Source of the DNA: Wenjunlia tyrosinilytica
GTDB lineage: Bacteria; Actinomycetota; Actinomycetes; Streptomycetales; Streptomycetaceae
NCBI RefSeq assembly: GCF_014646055.1
Contig: NZ_BMMS01000002.1
Location: forward strand, 265,729 to 329,728
DNA: 64,000 nucleotides
Reading direction: 5' to 3'
The position numbers and the translations under genes were made by a program. Below are positions 1-9,165 of the stretch, one piece after another (position 1 is the stretch's first letter; each line of letters starts with the position of its first letter). Below the pieces are notes generated by a model. The model searched no databases and was not told the origin of the DNA. It worked only from the letters and a program-made list of their open reading frames with translations.

Positions 1-489
1 GGCACCCAGCCCGTGGCCAGGGCCATCGCCGAGGCGGACGCCGCTGCCCTGTCGGCCGCCCTGCGCGCCGACGGCACCGCCACGGTCACGGTCGACGGCG
101 AGCAGGTCGCCGTCTCCCCCGACGAGGTCGTCGTCACCGAGACCCCGCGCGAGGGCTGGGCAGTGGCCAACGAGTCCGGAGCGACCGTCGCCCTCGATCT
201 GCACATCACCCCGGAGCTGCGCCGGGCGGGCCTGGCCCGGGACGCGGTCCGGCTCATCCAGGAGGCCCGCAAGAACAGCGGACTGGATGTCGCCGACCGG
301 ATCGCGCTGCGCTGGGAGTCCCGCGACGAGGAGACGGCCGAGGCGCTTTCCGAACATGCGGTTCTGGTGGCGGAGGAGGTTCTCGCCCTTGACTTCGCCC
401 GCGGAGAGGCCGACGACAGCTTCGGGGAGCCGTTCACGGACGAGCCCCTGGGCCTGACCTTCCGCCTGCGCAGGACCACGCGGCCGTAG
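1..489 (+). CDS. ileS: Isoleucyl-tRNA synthetase, C-terminal fragment
   Basis: The frame is open at the left edge and stops at 487-489, so only about the last 162 residues are present. The sequence fits the C-terminal tail domain of actinobacterial isoleucyl-tRNA synthetase (DUF5915-like). It shows the family-typical stretch around 'TPELRRAGLARDAVRLIQEAR' followed by 'ADRIALRW'. The full enzyme is cytoplasmic and charges tRNA-Ile; the catalytic HIGH and KMSKS motifs lie outside the window. It is convergent with divIVA, and the ileS/divIVA adjacency is usual in Streptomyces. A perfect hairpin follows 30 bp after the stop. Recognition rests on the tail alone, hence slightly reduced confidence. 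Confidence 0.85.
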   Translation, partial: GTQPVARAIAEADAAALSAALRADGTATVTVDGEQVAVSPDEVVVTETPREGWAVANESGATVALDLHITPELRRAGLARDAVRLIQEARKNSGLDVADRIALRWESRDEETAEALSEHAVLVAEEVLALDFARGEADDSFGEPFTDEPLGLTFRLRRTTRP

Positions 490-519
490 GTCCCGAAGGG
501 CCCCGGGAACCCGCACACA

Positions 520-550
520 GGCCGCGTCCACCTGCCCGGTGGACGCGGCC
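520..550 (+). terminator. ileS terminator hairpin
   Basis: A perfect 13-bp stem (520-532 with 538-550) around a 5-nt loop starts about 30 bp after the ileS stop. There is no long T-tract, as is common for Streptomyces terminators. Confidence 0.75.
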
Positions 551-653
551 TCCTCGTGTGCCGAAGCGGCTTGCGGACGCGCTCCTCGTGCCCGTGCGAA
601 TGCGCTGCTCAAGCGTCCGGGAGGCGTTTGCGGAGGAGCCCCGCACAACGCGC

Positions 654-705
654 GGCAAAGGGCCGGGCCCCCAGGGAATCACTCCCGGGGGCCCGGCCCT
701 TTGCC
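654..705 (-). terminator. divIVA terminator hairpin
   Basis: A perfect 19-bp stem (654-672 with 687-705) surrounds a 14-nt loop that can add four more pairs. It lies just past the divIVA stop on the minus strand, between the convergent ileS and divIVA genes, and probably stops both transcripts. Confidence 0.8.
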
Positions 706-731
706 GCTTGCCGCCTACCGCGTCCTGCGGG

Positions 732-1778
732 TCAGTTGTCGTCCTCGTCGATGAGGAAGCCGCGCATCGGCGTGGGAGCCTGCTGCAACGGCTGCGGCGC
801 CTGCGGGCGGACCGGAGCCATCGGCTGCGTCATCGAGGGGGCCATCTGCTGACCGTGGCCGCCGGTGTGGCCGCCCATCTGCTGGTTGCCGCCCATGGAG
901 TGGTTGCCCCCCATGGTGTGGCCCATCGCGCCGGCACCGGCCGGAGCCATGGACGGCGCTCCCATGCCGCCCATCGAGGGACCCGGCAGCGAGGCCGTCG
1001 CGGGGGTCCGCGGCGGAGCCAGCGAGTCGTCGGCCTGGTTCTCCAGCTGGCGCAGCTGGCTCTCCAGGTACGACTTCAGACGGGTGCGGTACTCGCGCTC
1101 GAAGCCGCGCAGGTCCTCGACCTTGCGCTCCAGCGTGGCACGGGCGCTCTCGAGGGAGCCCATGGCCACACGGTGCTTCTCCTGCGCGTCCCGCTCCAGC
1201 GCGTCGGCCTTGGCGCGGGCGTCGCGCTCGAGGCCCTCGGCGCGGCTGCGCGCCTCGCCGACGATCTTGTTGGCCTCGGAACGGGCCTCCGCGATCGCCT
1301 GGTCCGCGGTCTGCTGCGCCAGCGAGAGCACGCGGGCGGCGCTGTCGCCACCGGGGCCCTGCTGCGGCATGTGCTGAGGGGGACCCTGGGGACCGTGGCC
1401 GGGGAACTGACCGCCGGGTCCGCCCGGTCCCTGGAGCTGTCCTCCAGGACCGGCCGGAAGCTGGGGAGCGCCACCCGGAAGCTGAGGCGGACCCATGTGC
1501 TGCGGCGGCACCGGCTGCGGGCCGGATATGGCGGCGGGCACCGGGCCGTTGGGCCGGTCCTGCGGCTCGGGCTTGCGCATCTGCTGCTGCTGATTCTGCG
1601 CAGCGGCACGAGTCGCGGCGGCAAGCTTCGCCCGCAGGTCCTCGTTCTCCCGGAGCAGTCGGGTCAGCTCGGCCTCAACCTCGTCGAGGAAGGCATCGAC
1701 CTCGTCTTCGTCATAGCCTTCGCGGAGACGGACGGTCGTGAACTGCTTGTTCCGAACATCCTCGGGGGTCAGCGGCAT
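732..1778 (-). CDS. divIVA: DivIVA / Wag31 polar growth protein
   Basis: This 348-residue coiled-coil protein marks hyphal tips and recruits the apical wall-synthesis machinery; in Streptomyces it is essential. The N-terminus has the membrane-binding DivIVA signature (LTPEDVRNKQF, then GYDEDEVDAFLDEVE at about 20-35). A short coiled coil, a long Pro/Gln/Gly-rich linker (about 70-150), a second Ala/Glu/Arg-rich coiled coil (about 155-240) and a Met/Gly/Gln-rich tail follow. It is longer than Bacillus DivIVA because of the linker and tail, which is usual in Streptomyces. The ATG is preceded by GAGGTG at a good distance. It is the last gene of the cluster, 45 bp after ylmG. Confidence 0.95.
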   Translation of the reverse strand: MPLTPEDVRNKQFTTVRLREGYDEDEVDAFLDEVEAELTRLLRENEDLRAKLAAATRAAAQNQQQQMRKPEPQDRPNGPVPAAISGPQPVPPQHMGPPQLPGGAPQLPAGPGGQLQGPGGPGGQFPGHGPQGPPQHMPQQGPGGDSAARVLSLAQQTADQAIAEARSEANKIVGEARSRAEGLERDARAKADALERDAQEKHRVAMGSLESARATLERKVEDLRGFEREYRTRLKSYLESQLRQLENQADDSLAPPRTPATASLPGPSMGGMGAPSMAPAGAGAMGHTMGGNHSMGGNQQMGGHTGGHGQQMAPSMTQPMAPVRPQAPQPLQQAPTPMRGFLIDEDDN

Positions 1779-1823
1779 CTCTTCACCTCAACGTGATCGT
1801 CGACAACTGGCAGCCTGCATCGT

Positions 1824-2111
1824 TCACATCAGGCTCCCCACGACGGAAATCAGGATGTAGACGATGATCATCAGTACGAAGAAGGACAGGTCGAGCGCCA
1901 CGCCCCCGAGACGCAGCGGCGGAATGAACCGCCGCAGAAGCTTGAGCGGCGGATCGGTGACAGTGTAGGTGGCCTCGAGGACTACCACCATCGGCTTCGC
2001 AGGCTGCCACGAGCGGGCGAACATGAAGACGTAGTCCATCACCAATCGGAAGATCAGGACGACCAGGAAGCACATCAGCACGATGTAGAGCACCTCCATC
2101 GCGACGCTCAT
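1824..2111 (-). CDS. ylmG: YggT/YlmG family membrane protein
   Basis: The 95-residue protein has two hydrophobic segments (about 5-30 and 70-93) flanking a conserved basic loop with 'DPPLKLLRRFIPP', the YggT family signature. The family is small integral membrane proteins of unclear biochemistry, usually next to sepF and divIVA and linked genetically to division or chromosome positioning. Its position between sepF and divIVA is the standard actinobacterial and Gram-positive order. The GTG at 2111 starts MSVAMEVL; the internal ATG four codons on is an alternative. Confidence 0.9.
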   Translation of the reverse strand: MSVAMEVLYIVLMCFLVVLIFRLVMDYVFMFARSWQPAKPMVVVLEATYTVTDPPLKLLRRFIPPLRLGGVALDLSFFVLMIIVYILISVVGSLM

Positions 2112-2161
2112 CGTGCTTTCCTCTCCCCACTCGTTTCAGGACCCGGGACCGTGGGCCGGGC

Positions 2162-2710
2162 TCAGCTCTGGTTGAAGAACCCGCCCTCGGCGATGCGGGC
2201 CTTGTCCTCCGCCGTGACATCGACGTTAGCAGGCGACAGAAGGAACACCTTCTGCGTCACTCTCTCGATACTGCCATGCAGACCGAAGACGAGTCCCGCC
2301 GCGAAGTCGACAAGTCGCTTTGCGTCGGTGTCGTCCATCTCCGTGAGGTTCATGATCACGGGGGTCCCCTCACGGAAGTGCTCCCCGATGGTACGGGCCT
2401 CGTTGTAGGTCCGTGGGTGAAGCGTGGTGATTCGGTACGGCTCTCGCTCGGACACGACCTTGGGCATGATCACCGGTGCGTTCTTCTCCAGACTGTGGCG
2501 CTCAGGTGTGATGGATGCCACTGGCGCCACTCGCGGCTCCTGCCGTGCCGGCACGTGCGGGACACGCGCCGGCTCCTCCTGCTGCCGCGGTACCCGCTCG
2601 GGCTCCAGTTCGGGCTCGAAGTCGTCGTCGGGGTCGAACCCCCGGCCGTCGTAACCATCGTCCTCCACGAGGCCGAGGTAGACCGCCATCTTGCGCATCG
2701 CGCCGGCCAT
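2162..2710 (-). CDS. sepF: SepF cell division protein
   Basis: SepF (182 residues) is the membrane tether and bundling partner of FtsZ in bacteria that lack FtsA, as here. The N-terminal amphipathic segment ([14 protein letters not shown]) is the expected membrane-binding helix. A long acidic, Pro-rich and Arg-rich linker (about 20-85) follows, then the conserved globular SepF domain (about 90-180) with '[21 protein letters not shown]' and the '[10 protein letters not shown]' region. The start used gives MAGAMRKM, the usual Streptomyces form; the second Met is possible. It lies 121 bp downstream of ylmE. Confidence 0.95.
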   Translation of the reverse strand: MAGAMRKMAVYLGLVEDDGYDGRGFDPDDDFEPELEPERVPRQQEEPARVPHVPARQEPRVAPVASITPERHSLEKNAPVIMPKVVSEREPYRITTLHPRTYNEARTIGEHFREGTPVIMNLTEMDDTDAKRLVDFAAGLVFGLHGSIERVTQKVFLLSPANVDVTAEDKARIAEGGFFNQS

Positions 2711-2831
2711 GCTCTGAATCCTCCGGTCTGTGGTGGATCGGCCCCGCCACTGGTCCCACGATCCACAGGCCTACCCCGCGACACGCGAGGCAGACCATGA
2801 TTTTTTGCTGTGGTCCGACTTCTTCGTGACG

Positions 2832-3551
2832 TTACCGGAGCCGGGACCTGACGCCGAGTACCGCAGTACCGACGCGTACATGTGTCGCTCCGGCCGCGAT
2901 GGCCTCCTCCAGGTCCCCGCTCATACCCGCGGAGACCATGTTCGCAGCAGGATGGGCCTCGCGCAGGCTGGATGCGATTTCCGTCAACCTGTCGAACGCC
3001 GCACGCGGTTGCCCCTGGTACGGCCCGGTGAGGGGGGCCACGGCCATCACTCCTTCGAGGCGCAGCCCCTCCGCTTCGGCGACGGCGTCCGCGAGGGCCT
3101 CGACCTCCTCCGGGGCGGCGCCTCCGCGGCCCCGCTCCGCGCCCGCCTCGGAGTCGAGCGCGACCTGGATCAGGCACCCCACCTCACGTTCCCTCCGGAG
3201 TGCTTCCGCGGACAGCGCGTTGACGAGCCGGAGCCGGTCGACGGAGTGGACGTAGTCGGCGTAGCCGAGGACCGAACGGACCTTGTTGGTCTGGAGTTGG
3301 CCGACGAAATGCCAGGTCAGAGAGTGCGATGCGCACTCGGCGGCCTTGGGGGCGGCGTCCTGGTCGCGGTTCTCCGCGACATGCTCGACGCCGAGTTCGG
3401 ACAGCAACCGGACGTCACTCGCGGGGTACGTCTTGGTGACCACGACGAGGGTCACCTCCTTGCGCGCGCGGCCGGCGGCGACGCACGCGGAGGCTATCCG
3501 CTCCTCGGTCCCGGCGAGGTTCGCGGCAAGTTGAGCCTTGCGCTCGCTCAC
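2832..3551 (-). CDS. ylmE: YggS/YlmE pyridoxal phosphate homeostasis protein
   Basis: A 239-residue fold-type III PLP-binding protein of the YggS/PROSC/YBL036C family. These bind PLP through the lysine in 'VVVTKTYP' (about residue 40) but show no clear enzyme activity, and affect B6 and amino-acid homeostasis. The family motif 'WHFVGQLQTNK' (about 101-111) and the terminal 'MSGDLEEAIAAGATHVRVGTA' are clear. It starts with GTG 3 bp after the pgeF stop, so the two are almost certainly translationally coupled. ylmE beside ftsZ and sepF is conserved across Gram-positives. Confidence 0.92.
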   Translation of the reverse strand: MSERKAQLAANLAGTEERIASACVAAGRARKEVTLVVVTKTYPASDVRLLSELGVEHVAENRDQDAAPKAAECASHSLTWHFVGQLQTNKVRSVLGYADYVHSVDRLRLVNALSAEALRREREVGCLIQVALDSEAGAERGRGGAAPEEVEALADAVAEAEGLRLEGVMAVAPLTGPYQGQPRAAFDRLTEIASSLREAHPAANMVSAGMSGDLEEAIAAGATHVRVGTAVLGVRSRLR

Positions 3552-3554
3552 GTT

Positions 3555-4289
3555 CTATTCCGCTCCACTCAACCAGACATATCCGGCGAGACGTCCTGTG
3601 GTGCGCTCACGCCGGTACGAAAAATGATCGCTCGATTCGAGCGTACAGATGTGGGATTTTTCACCGCTTGGCACGCCAAGACCGGACAGTTGCGCATGCA
3701 CACCCGCCGCGACGTCGACCGCCGGGGTTCCCCAGCTCGTCGTCGACCACGACTGGGGGACGGCGGCCGCGACCTCGGCCCGCATCTCCTCGGGGACCTC
3801 GTAGCAGGCGCCGCAGACGGAGGGGCCGGTAGCGGCCACGATTCTGGAGGGATCCGCACCCAATGCGCACATGATCTCCACGGTCGCGGGGACCACTGCG
3901 GCCAGCAGACCCGGGCGGCCGGCGTGCGCCGCGGCCGCGATCCCCGCCGCCGGGTCGGCGAGCAGGACCGGGGTGCAGTCGGCGACGAGGACGGCGAGCG
4001 CGAGTCCCCGGCGGGCGGTGACGATCCCGTCGACCTCGGGCACCGCACCCGTCCACGGGCCCTCGACGACGGCGACGTCGCGCCCGTGCACCTGGTTCAT
4101 CCAGACGACATCGCCCGGCTCGAGGCCCAGCGACTTGGCGGCGAGCGAGCGGTTGTGCCGCACCGCGTCGGGGTCGTCGCCCACCGCGCCGCCGAGGTTG
4201 AGCCGGTCGTACGGAGCGGCGCTCACCCCGCCCCACCTGTCGGTGAAGGCGAAGTGCGCGCCGCCTCGGGAGAACTGCTGCCCTATCAC
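3555..4289 (-). CDS. pgeF: PgeF/YlmD family peptidoglycan-editing (laccase-domain) protein
   Basis: The 244-residue protein belongs to the YfiH/PgeF/YlmD family. Members include enzymes acting on purine nucleosides, and E. coli PgeF removes mis-incorporated residues from the muropeptide precursor. The zinc-site residues are visible as His in 'AAAAHAGRPG', Cys in 'CGACYEV' and His in 'GVHAQL'. It starts with GTG 12 bp after ftsZ and runs straight into ylmE, an ftsZ-pgeF-ylmE-sepF order typical of Streptomyces. The exact substrate cannot be read from sequence. Confidence 0.9.
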   Translation of the reverse strand: MIGQQFSRGGAHFAFTDRWGGVSAAPYDRLNLGGAVGDDPDAVRHNRSLAAKSLGLEPGDVVWMNQVHGRDVAVVEGPWTGAVPEVDGIVTARRGLALAVLVADCTPVLLADPAAGIAAAAHAGRPGLLAAVVPATVEIMCALGADPSRIVAATGPSVCGACYEVPEEMRAEVAAAVPQSWSTTSWGTPAVDVAAGVHAQLSGLGVPSGEKSHICTLESSDHFSYRRERTTGRLAGYVWLSGAE

Positions 4290-4301
4290 GGGGGACTGGG
4301 C

Positions 4302-5537
4302 CTACTTGAGGAAGTCGGGAACGTCCAGTTCCTCGGCCGGGGTGTCCTGGTAGGGACGGGAGGCCGGGACCTGGGGCGGGGCGGCCGGGGCCGGGGGCAC
4401 CTCGGAGGCGGTCTCGGCGGGGGCGGGCTCCTCCTGACGGGGGGTCACGCTGCCGAGGCTGCCGAACGACGGGACGCGGGGGGGCTCCGGCTGGGCGTTC
4501 AGCCGTGTGGGTGGCGGGCTCGCGGGCTCGTCGGTCCGCCCACCGCCGCTGTAGCCCAGCACCTTGTCCCGGGCGCCCTTGGTGGGCGGCTGGCCGCCGT
4601 CGAACCCGGCCGCGATGACCGTGACCCGGACCTCGTCGCCGAGGGCGTCGTCGATGACGGCGCCGAAGATGATGTTCGCCTCCGGGTGGGCCGCCTCGCT
4701 GACGAGCTGGGCCGCCTCATTGATCTCGAAGAGGCCGAGGTCGGAGCCGCCGGAGATGGACAGCAGCACACCGCGGGCGCCGTCGATGGAGGCTTCGAGG
4801 AGCGGGCTGGAGATCGCCATCTCTGCCGCGGCGACCGCCCGGTCGTCGCCGCGGGCGGAGCCGATGCCCATGAGGGCCGACCCCGCTTCGGACATCACGG
4901 ACTTGACGTCGGCGAAGTCGAGGTTGATCAGGCCCGGTGTGGTGATCAGATCGGTGATGCCCTGCACACCGGAGAGGAGTACCTGGTCGGCGGACTTGAA
5001 GGCGTCGAGGACGCTGACCTGGCGGTCCGAGATGGACAGCAGGCGGTCGTTGGGAATGACGATGAGCGTGTCGACCTCGTCGCGAAGCCCCGCGATGCCG
5101 TCCTCGGCCTGGTTGGCGCGGCGGCGGCCCTCGAAGGTGAACGGGCGGGTGACCACGCCGATGGTGAGGGCGCCGAGCGAGCGGGCGATGTTCGCCACGA
5201 CGGGGGCGCCGCCGGTGCCGGTGCCGCCGCCCTCACCCGCGGTCACGAAGACCATGTCGGCCCCCTTGAGGACCTCCTCGATCTCCTCGCGGTGGTCCTC
5301 GGCGGCCTTGCGGCCGACATCGGGGTTGGCGCCCGCACCGAGTCCGCGGGTGAGTTCGCGGCCGACGTCGAGTTTGACGTCGGCGTCGCTCATCAGCAGA
5401 GCCTGGGCGTCCGTGTTGATCGCGATGAACTCGACGCCCTTGAGACCGACCTCGATCATCCGGTTGATGGCGTTGACGCCACCGCCGCCGATTCCGACGA
5501 CCTTGATGACTGCGAGGTAGTTCTGCGGTGCTGCCAC
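4302..5537 (-). CDS. ftsZ: FtsZ cell division GTPase
   Basis: FtsZ (411 residues) is the tubulin-like GTPase that forms Z-rings, and ladders of rings in sporulating aerial hyphae. The nucleotide-binding glycines GIGGGG (15-20) and the tubulin signature GGGTGTG (103-109) are intact. The C-terminal core ends near residue 320, followed by a Pro/Glu-rich linker and the conserved C-terminal peptide ending DVPDFLK, the docking site for SepF. The start [13 protein letters not shown] is the standard Streptomyces one. A 270-bp non-coding leader separates it from ftsQ, consistent with the separate developmentally controlled promoters known for Streptomyces ftsZ. Confidence 0.98.
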   Translation of the reverse strand: MAAPQNYLAVIKVVGIGGGGVNAINRMIEVGLKGVEFIAINTDAQALLMSDADVKLDVGRELTRGLGAGANPDVGRKAAEDHREEIEEVLKGADMVFVTAGEGGGTGTGGAPVVANIARSLGALTIGVVTRPFTFEGRRRANQAEDGIAGLRDEVDTLIVIPNDRLLSISDRQVSVLDAFKSADQVLLSGVQGITDLITTPGLINLDFADVKSVMSEAGSALMGIGSARGDDRAVAAAEMAISSPLLEASIDGARGVLLSISGGSDLGLFEINEAAQLVSEAAHPEANIIFGAVIDDALGDEVRVTVIAAGFDGGQPPTKGARDKVLGYSGGGRTDEPASPPPTRLNAQPEPPRVPSFGSLGSVTPRQEEPAPAETASEVPPAPAAPPQVPASRPYQDTPAEELDVPDFLK

Positions 5538-5807
5538 GTCGAAGGCCTCTCGCCTCGAGTTACGTGCCGCCGACGCGTGATGCGTTTCAGCGACTCATGC
5601 CGTTGGATCTGCGTGTTGCCGGGCCTGACGGGCTCCGGACCGCGACCCGAACCCTAACCTTGAGGTTTAGGGTTATCAGTAAGCCGTCTCTCATGCACTG
5701 TTGAGACAGGACACTAAGTCGACAAGCGGGCCGCGTTCAATGAACACGCCGAACCTCCCGTTTTTCTTTTGACCCTATGTGATCAGCCGAACGACGGCCA
5801 ACTCGGG
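5538..5807 (-). promoter_or_regulatory. ftsZ upstream regulatory region
   Basis: This 270-bp gap between ftsQ and ftsZ is AT-rich compared with its surroundings. It holds a near-perfect inverted repeat at 5650-5674 (11- and 12-nt arms, aaccctaacct / aggtttagggtt, 2-nt spacer, one unpaired A). In S. coelicolor this gap carries several ftsZ promoters, one of them sporulation-dependent; by analogy this is the promoter region. I could not assign individual -35/-10 boxes with confidence. Confidence 0.6.
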
Positions 5808-6635
5808 TCAATTCCCCGCCGCGGGGGCCGAGGGGGCGCTCACGTCGTAGTGCCGGGCGCCCGGCACGGCTTTGAGGAGCGAGGTGAGCACCTTGCCTTT
5901 CTCGGACCCGAGTTCGGCGCTCCCCCACACCACCGTGCGCTCCCCGGTGAGGGTGAGTCTGATGTCGTCGTAGGAGCGCACCTCCAGGGAGGTGGCCTGC
6001 CCGCGCACGGCTTCCGGCATCGCGGAGGCGACCACGACCGCCGCGCGCAGAAGCCGTTGGGTGCCGAAGTGACGCAGGCTCGGCGACGGAGGGGAGCCCG
6101 GCTCGTCGAGTTTCAACTCCACCAGCGGAGCGCCTTTCGGGGCCCGGGAGACATGGGCGAAGCGCACCCCGGTCCGGTCGACCTCGCTGTAGCCCGAGCC
6201 GTGGCGCACCACGGCGACGGGCCTGCGCTCGGTGACCACCAGGCGCAGGGTGTGCGGCCACGACCGGTCGGCCTCGACGGACTCGATCCGCGGAAGCCGC
6301 TCGCGAAGCCGCCGTTCGACGGCGGAGGTGTCGACGTCGGCGAGGGGGCCGCCGAGCGGGACGGCGGCGGCCCCGCGCACCTCGGCCGGGTCGAGCACCC
6401 GGGTGCCGGAGACCGCGACGTCGCGCACTTCGAGGAGCGAGGTGCCGTAGACCGCCCAAGTGCCCCCGCCCACCAGGACGGTGAGGGGGACCAGGACGGC
6501 CAGCAGCCGGCGCCTTCGCGCGATGGCCGCCGTCAGACGCGGACGGCGGCGCGGCGCGTCCTGCGCTCCCCCGGTGTTCCCGGTCCCGGCCTTGCGGCCC
6601 TCCCCCGCAACGTCACTGGTCGTCGGTCCCGCCAC
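5808..6635 (-). CDS. ftsQ: FtsQ/DivIB divisome protein
   Basis: FtsQ (275 residues) is a bitopic membrane protein that links early and late divisome proteins through FtsL/FtsB. After a short cytoplasmic N-terminus there is one membrane segment (about 44-66). The POTRA domain follows, starting 'LEVRDVAVSGTRVLDPAEV' (about 70-88), then the FtsQ beta domain with 'RPVAVVRHG' and 'LVELKLDE'. It sits 32 bp after murG, in the order murG-ftsQ-ftsZ usual for Streptomyces, where ftsQ is dispensable for growth but needed for efficient sporulation septation. Confidence 0.93.
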   Translation of the reverse strand: MAGPTTSDVAGEGRKAGTGNTGGAQDAPRRRPRLTAAIARRRRLLAVLVPLTVLVGGGTWAVYGTSLLEVRDVAVSGTRVLDPAEVRGAAAVPLGGPLADVDTSAVERRLRERLPRIESVEADRSWPHTLRLVVTERRPVAVVRHGSGYSEVDRTGVRFAHVSRAPKGAPLVELKLDEPGSPPSPSLRHFGTQRLLRAAVVVASAMPEAVRGQATSLEVRSYDDIRLTLTGERTVVWGSAELGSEKGKVLTSLLKAVPGARHYDVSAPSAPAAGN

Positions 6636-6667
6636 GCTCGCCGTCCCTCACATCCTCGCCGGAGGAC

Positions 6668-7762
6668 CTATCGTGCCCGTCCGGCGGCCACAGCCTCGTA
6701 CACCATGCCGACGAGGAGGTCATCGGCGTCCCTACGGCCGAACTCGGAGGCGGCGCGGCTCATCTCGTAGAGCCGGTGCGGGTCGGTGAGCACGGGCAGG
6801 ACATTGCCGATGACCCAGTCGGGGCTGAGGTCGGCGTCGTCCACCAGCAGCCCGCCGCCCGCCTTGACGACCGGCTGGGCGTTCAGGCGCTGCTCGCCGT
6901 TGCCGATCGGCAGCGGCACATACGCGGCGGGCAGTCCCACGGCGGACAGCTCGGCGACGGTCATGGCGCCCGCGCGGCACAGCATCATGTCGGCGGCGGC
7001 GTAGGCGAGGTCCATCCGGTCCACGTACGGCACGGGGACGTACGGCGGCATGCCCGGCATGTTGTCGATGACGGGCAGCTCGTTCTTCGGGCCGACCGCG
7101 TGCAGGACCTGCACACCGGACTGCTGGAGGCGGGGCACGACGGCCTGCACGGTCTCGTTCAGGCGGCGCGCGCCCTGGGAGCCGCCGGAGACCAGCAGCG
7201 TCGGCAGGTTCGGGTCGAGGCCGAACGCCGCGCGGGCCTCGGGCCGGACGCGGTTGCGGTCCAGGGTGGCGATGGAGCGGCGCAGCGGGATGCCGATGTA
7301 GCGGGAACCGCGCAGCTTGCTGTCGGGGCTGCTGACCGCCACGAAGTCGGTGTAGCGGGAGCCGATCTTGTTGGCCAGCCCGGGGCGGGCGTTGGCCTCG
7401 TGGACGACGATCGGCACACCGCGGCGCTTGGCGGCGAGGTAGCCGGGCAGTGCGACGTAGCCGCCGAAGCCGACCACGCAGTCCGCCTTGGTGCGCTCCA
7501 GGATGTCCTGGGTCGCCTTTATCGTGCCGCGCAGCCGCCCGGGAACCGTGATCAGCTCGGGGGTGGGCTTGCGCGGCAGCGGCACGGCGGGGATCAGCGC
7601 CAGTTCGTAACCGCGCTCGGGGACGAGCCTGGTCTCCAGGCCCCTCTCCGTGCCGAGCGCTGTGATCCCTACGGTCGGGTCCTGCCTGCGCAGGGCGTCC
7701 GCGAGGGCGAGCGCGGGCTCGATGTGGCCGGCGGTCCCCCCGCCGGCGAGCACGACATGCAC
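6668..7762 (-). CDS. murG: MurG N-acetylglucosaminyltransferase
   Basis: MurG (364 residues, GT-B fold) adds GlcNAc from UDP-GlcNAc to lipid I, giving lipid II on the inner face of the membrane. The N-terminal glycine-rich loop '[18 protein letters not shown]' (7-24) and the C-terminal UDP-GlcNAc loop '[10 protein letters not shown]' (about 191-200) are both present. '[11 protein letters not shown]' carries the conserved donor-site residues. The GTG start lies 6 bp after the ftsW stop, implying coupling. Confidence 0.97.
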   Translation of the reverse strand: MHVVLAGGGTAGHIEPALALADALRRQDPTVGITALGTERGLETRLVPERGYELALIPAVPLPRKPTPELITVPGRLRGTIKATQDILERTKADCVVGFGGYVALPGYLAAKRRGVPIVVHEANARPGLANKIGSRYTDFVAVSSPDSKLRGSRYIGIPLRRSIATLDRNRVRPEARAAFGLDPNLPTLLVSGGSQGARRLNETVQAVVPRLQQSGVQVLHAVGPKNELPVIDNMPGMPPYVPVPYVDRMDLAYAAADMMLCRAGAMTVAELSAVGLPAAYVPLPIGNGEQRLNAQPVVKAGGGLLVDDADLSPDWVIGNVLPVLTDPHRLYEMSRAASEFGRRDADDLLVGMVYEAVAAGRAR

Positions 7763-7768
7763 CGAAAT

Positions 7769-9142
7769 TCACCGCTCTCCGGGCGGCCGCTTCTTGACGA
7801 GCCGCCCCATGGTTCGAGTTAGCACCCCTGGTCCCCGCATGGCCAGTGCCGCTCGCGCAGCCGGTTCGCTCCTCGCGAAGGAGAGCAGCATTCCGATGGC
7901 GAACATGGTCGGCAGCAGCGCGGAGCCTCCGTAGGAGAACAGCGGGAGGGGGACTCCGGCGATCGGCAGCAGGCCGAGCACAGCACCGATGTTGATCACG
8001 GCCTGGACCGTGATCCACGTTGTCACGCCTCCCGCGGCGAACCTGACGAAGGGGTCCTCCGTGCGTCCGGCCACGCGGATACCCGCATAGCCTAGAGCCG
8101 CGAAGAGGGCGAGTACTGACAGCGTCCCCGCCAGACCCAGTTCCTCCCCGGTCACGGCGAAGATGAAGTCGGTGTGCGGTTCGGGGAGTTGGCCCCATTT
8201 CTCCACACTCGCACCGAGGCCGCTGCCGAACCATCCGCCCGAGGCCAGAGCGTACATTCCGTGCACGGCCTGCCAGCACTGGTCCTGCGGTCCGGGCTCG
8301 GTGGCGCCGAGGCAGGCCAGGCGCCCCATCCGGTTGGCGCTGGTCTTGATCAGCACCAGCGCCAGGGCCGCGGCGATGCCGAGGGTGCCGCCGAACAGAC
8401 GCCCGGGGGCACCGGCCAGCCAGAGCAGGCCGAACAGGATCGCCCCGAGGATGACCCCGGTGCCCATGTCCCCGCCGAGCATGATCAGGCCCAGCAGCAT
8501 CATCGCCCCGGGCACCAGGGGGACCAGCAGGTGCTTCCACTGCGTGAGCAGGTTCATCCGCTGTTTGCGGGCGATCAGGTCGGCGCCCCACAGGATGAGG
8601 GCGAGCTTGGCGAACTCGCTCGGCTGGAGCTGGAACGGTCCGCCGAGGTAGATCCAGTTCTGGTTGCCGTTGACCGAGCGCCCTATCCCGGGCAGCTGCA
8701 CGAGCGTCATCAGGAAGACCGAGCAGAACAGCAGGGGGTAGGCCAGCGCCCGGTGCAGCCGTACCGGCATCCGGGAGGCCAGCAGGAGCAGGCCGCAGCC
8801 GAGGGCGGCGGCGAACAGCTGCTTGACGAAGAAGTACGTGGACGGCAGGCCGGCCTGGAGCGCCTTGATCTGGGAGGCGGAGAAGACCATCACCAGGCCG
8901 AGCACGGTGATGAGCAGGCTGCCGCCGAGGATCAGGTAGTAGGCGGTCAGTGGCCGGTCCATGGTGCGGCGCATCTGGTGGACGGTCCGCCGCAGCCCGC
9001 CGAACGGACTCGCCGACGCCCCCGAGGAGGCCCTGGGGCCCGCCTTGAGGGAGAAGCGGGGTCCGCTCTGACGGGCGGGCGGACGCGCCGAAGGGACACG
9101 TGCGCGCCGCGCGCGCAGCCCTCCCGCTCGCTGCTGCGGCAT
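7769..9142 (-). CDS. ftsW: FtsW lipid II polymerase (SEDS family)
   Basis: FtsW (457 residues with the start used) is the SEDS glycosyltransferase that polymerises septal peptidoglycan with FtsI. About ten membrane segments follow an Arg-rich cytoplasmic N-terminus of roughly 80 residues. Landmarks are 'NGNQNWIYLGGPFQLQPSE' before the middle segments and 'GVPLPLFSYGGSALL' near the end, both SEDS hallmarks. An open frame extends 35 codons further upstream, but the ATG at 9142 has GGAGGGG at ideal distance and was chosen. It begins 23 bp after murD. Confidence 0.95.
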   Translation of the reverse strand: MPQQRAGGLRARRARVPSARPPARQSGPRFSLKAGPRASSGASASPFGGLRRTVHQMRRTMDRPLTAYYLILGGSLLITVLGLVMVFSASQIKALQAGLPSTYFFVKQLFAAALGCGLLLLASRMPVRLHRALAYPLLFCSVFLMTLVQLPGIGRSVNGNQNWIYLGGPFQLQPSEFAKLALILWGADLIARKQRMNLLTQWKHLLVPLVPGAMMLLGLIMLGGDMGTGVILGAILFGLLWLAGAPGRLFGGTLGIAAALALVLIKTSANRMGRLACLGATEPGPQDQCWQAVHGMYALASGGWFGSGLGASVEKWGQLPEPHTDFIFAVTGEELGLAGTLSVLALFAALGYAGIRVAGRTEDPFVRFAAGGVTTWITVQAVINIGAVLGLLPIAGVPLPLFSYGGSALLPTMFAIGMLLSFARSEPAARAALAMRGPGVLTRTMGRLVKKRPPGER

Positions 9143-9165
9143 CGTTTCCCCTCCGGAAAAAGGCC

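Noticed and set aside
2730-5657. 975-codon plus-strand open frame opposite ylmE, pgeF and ftsZ
   Set aside because: It is antisense to three well-recognised genes and is open only because GC-rich third positions remove stop codons; its translation has no recognisable domain.
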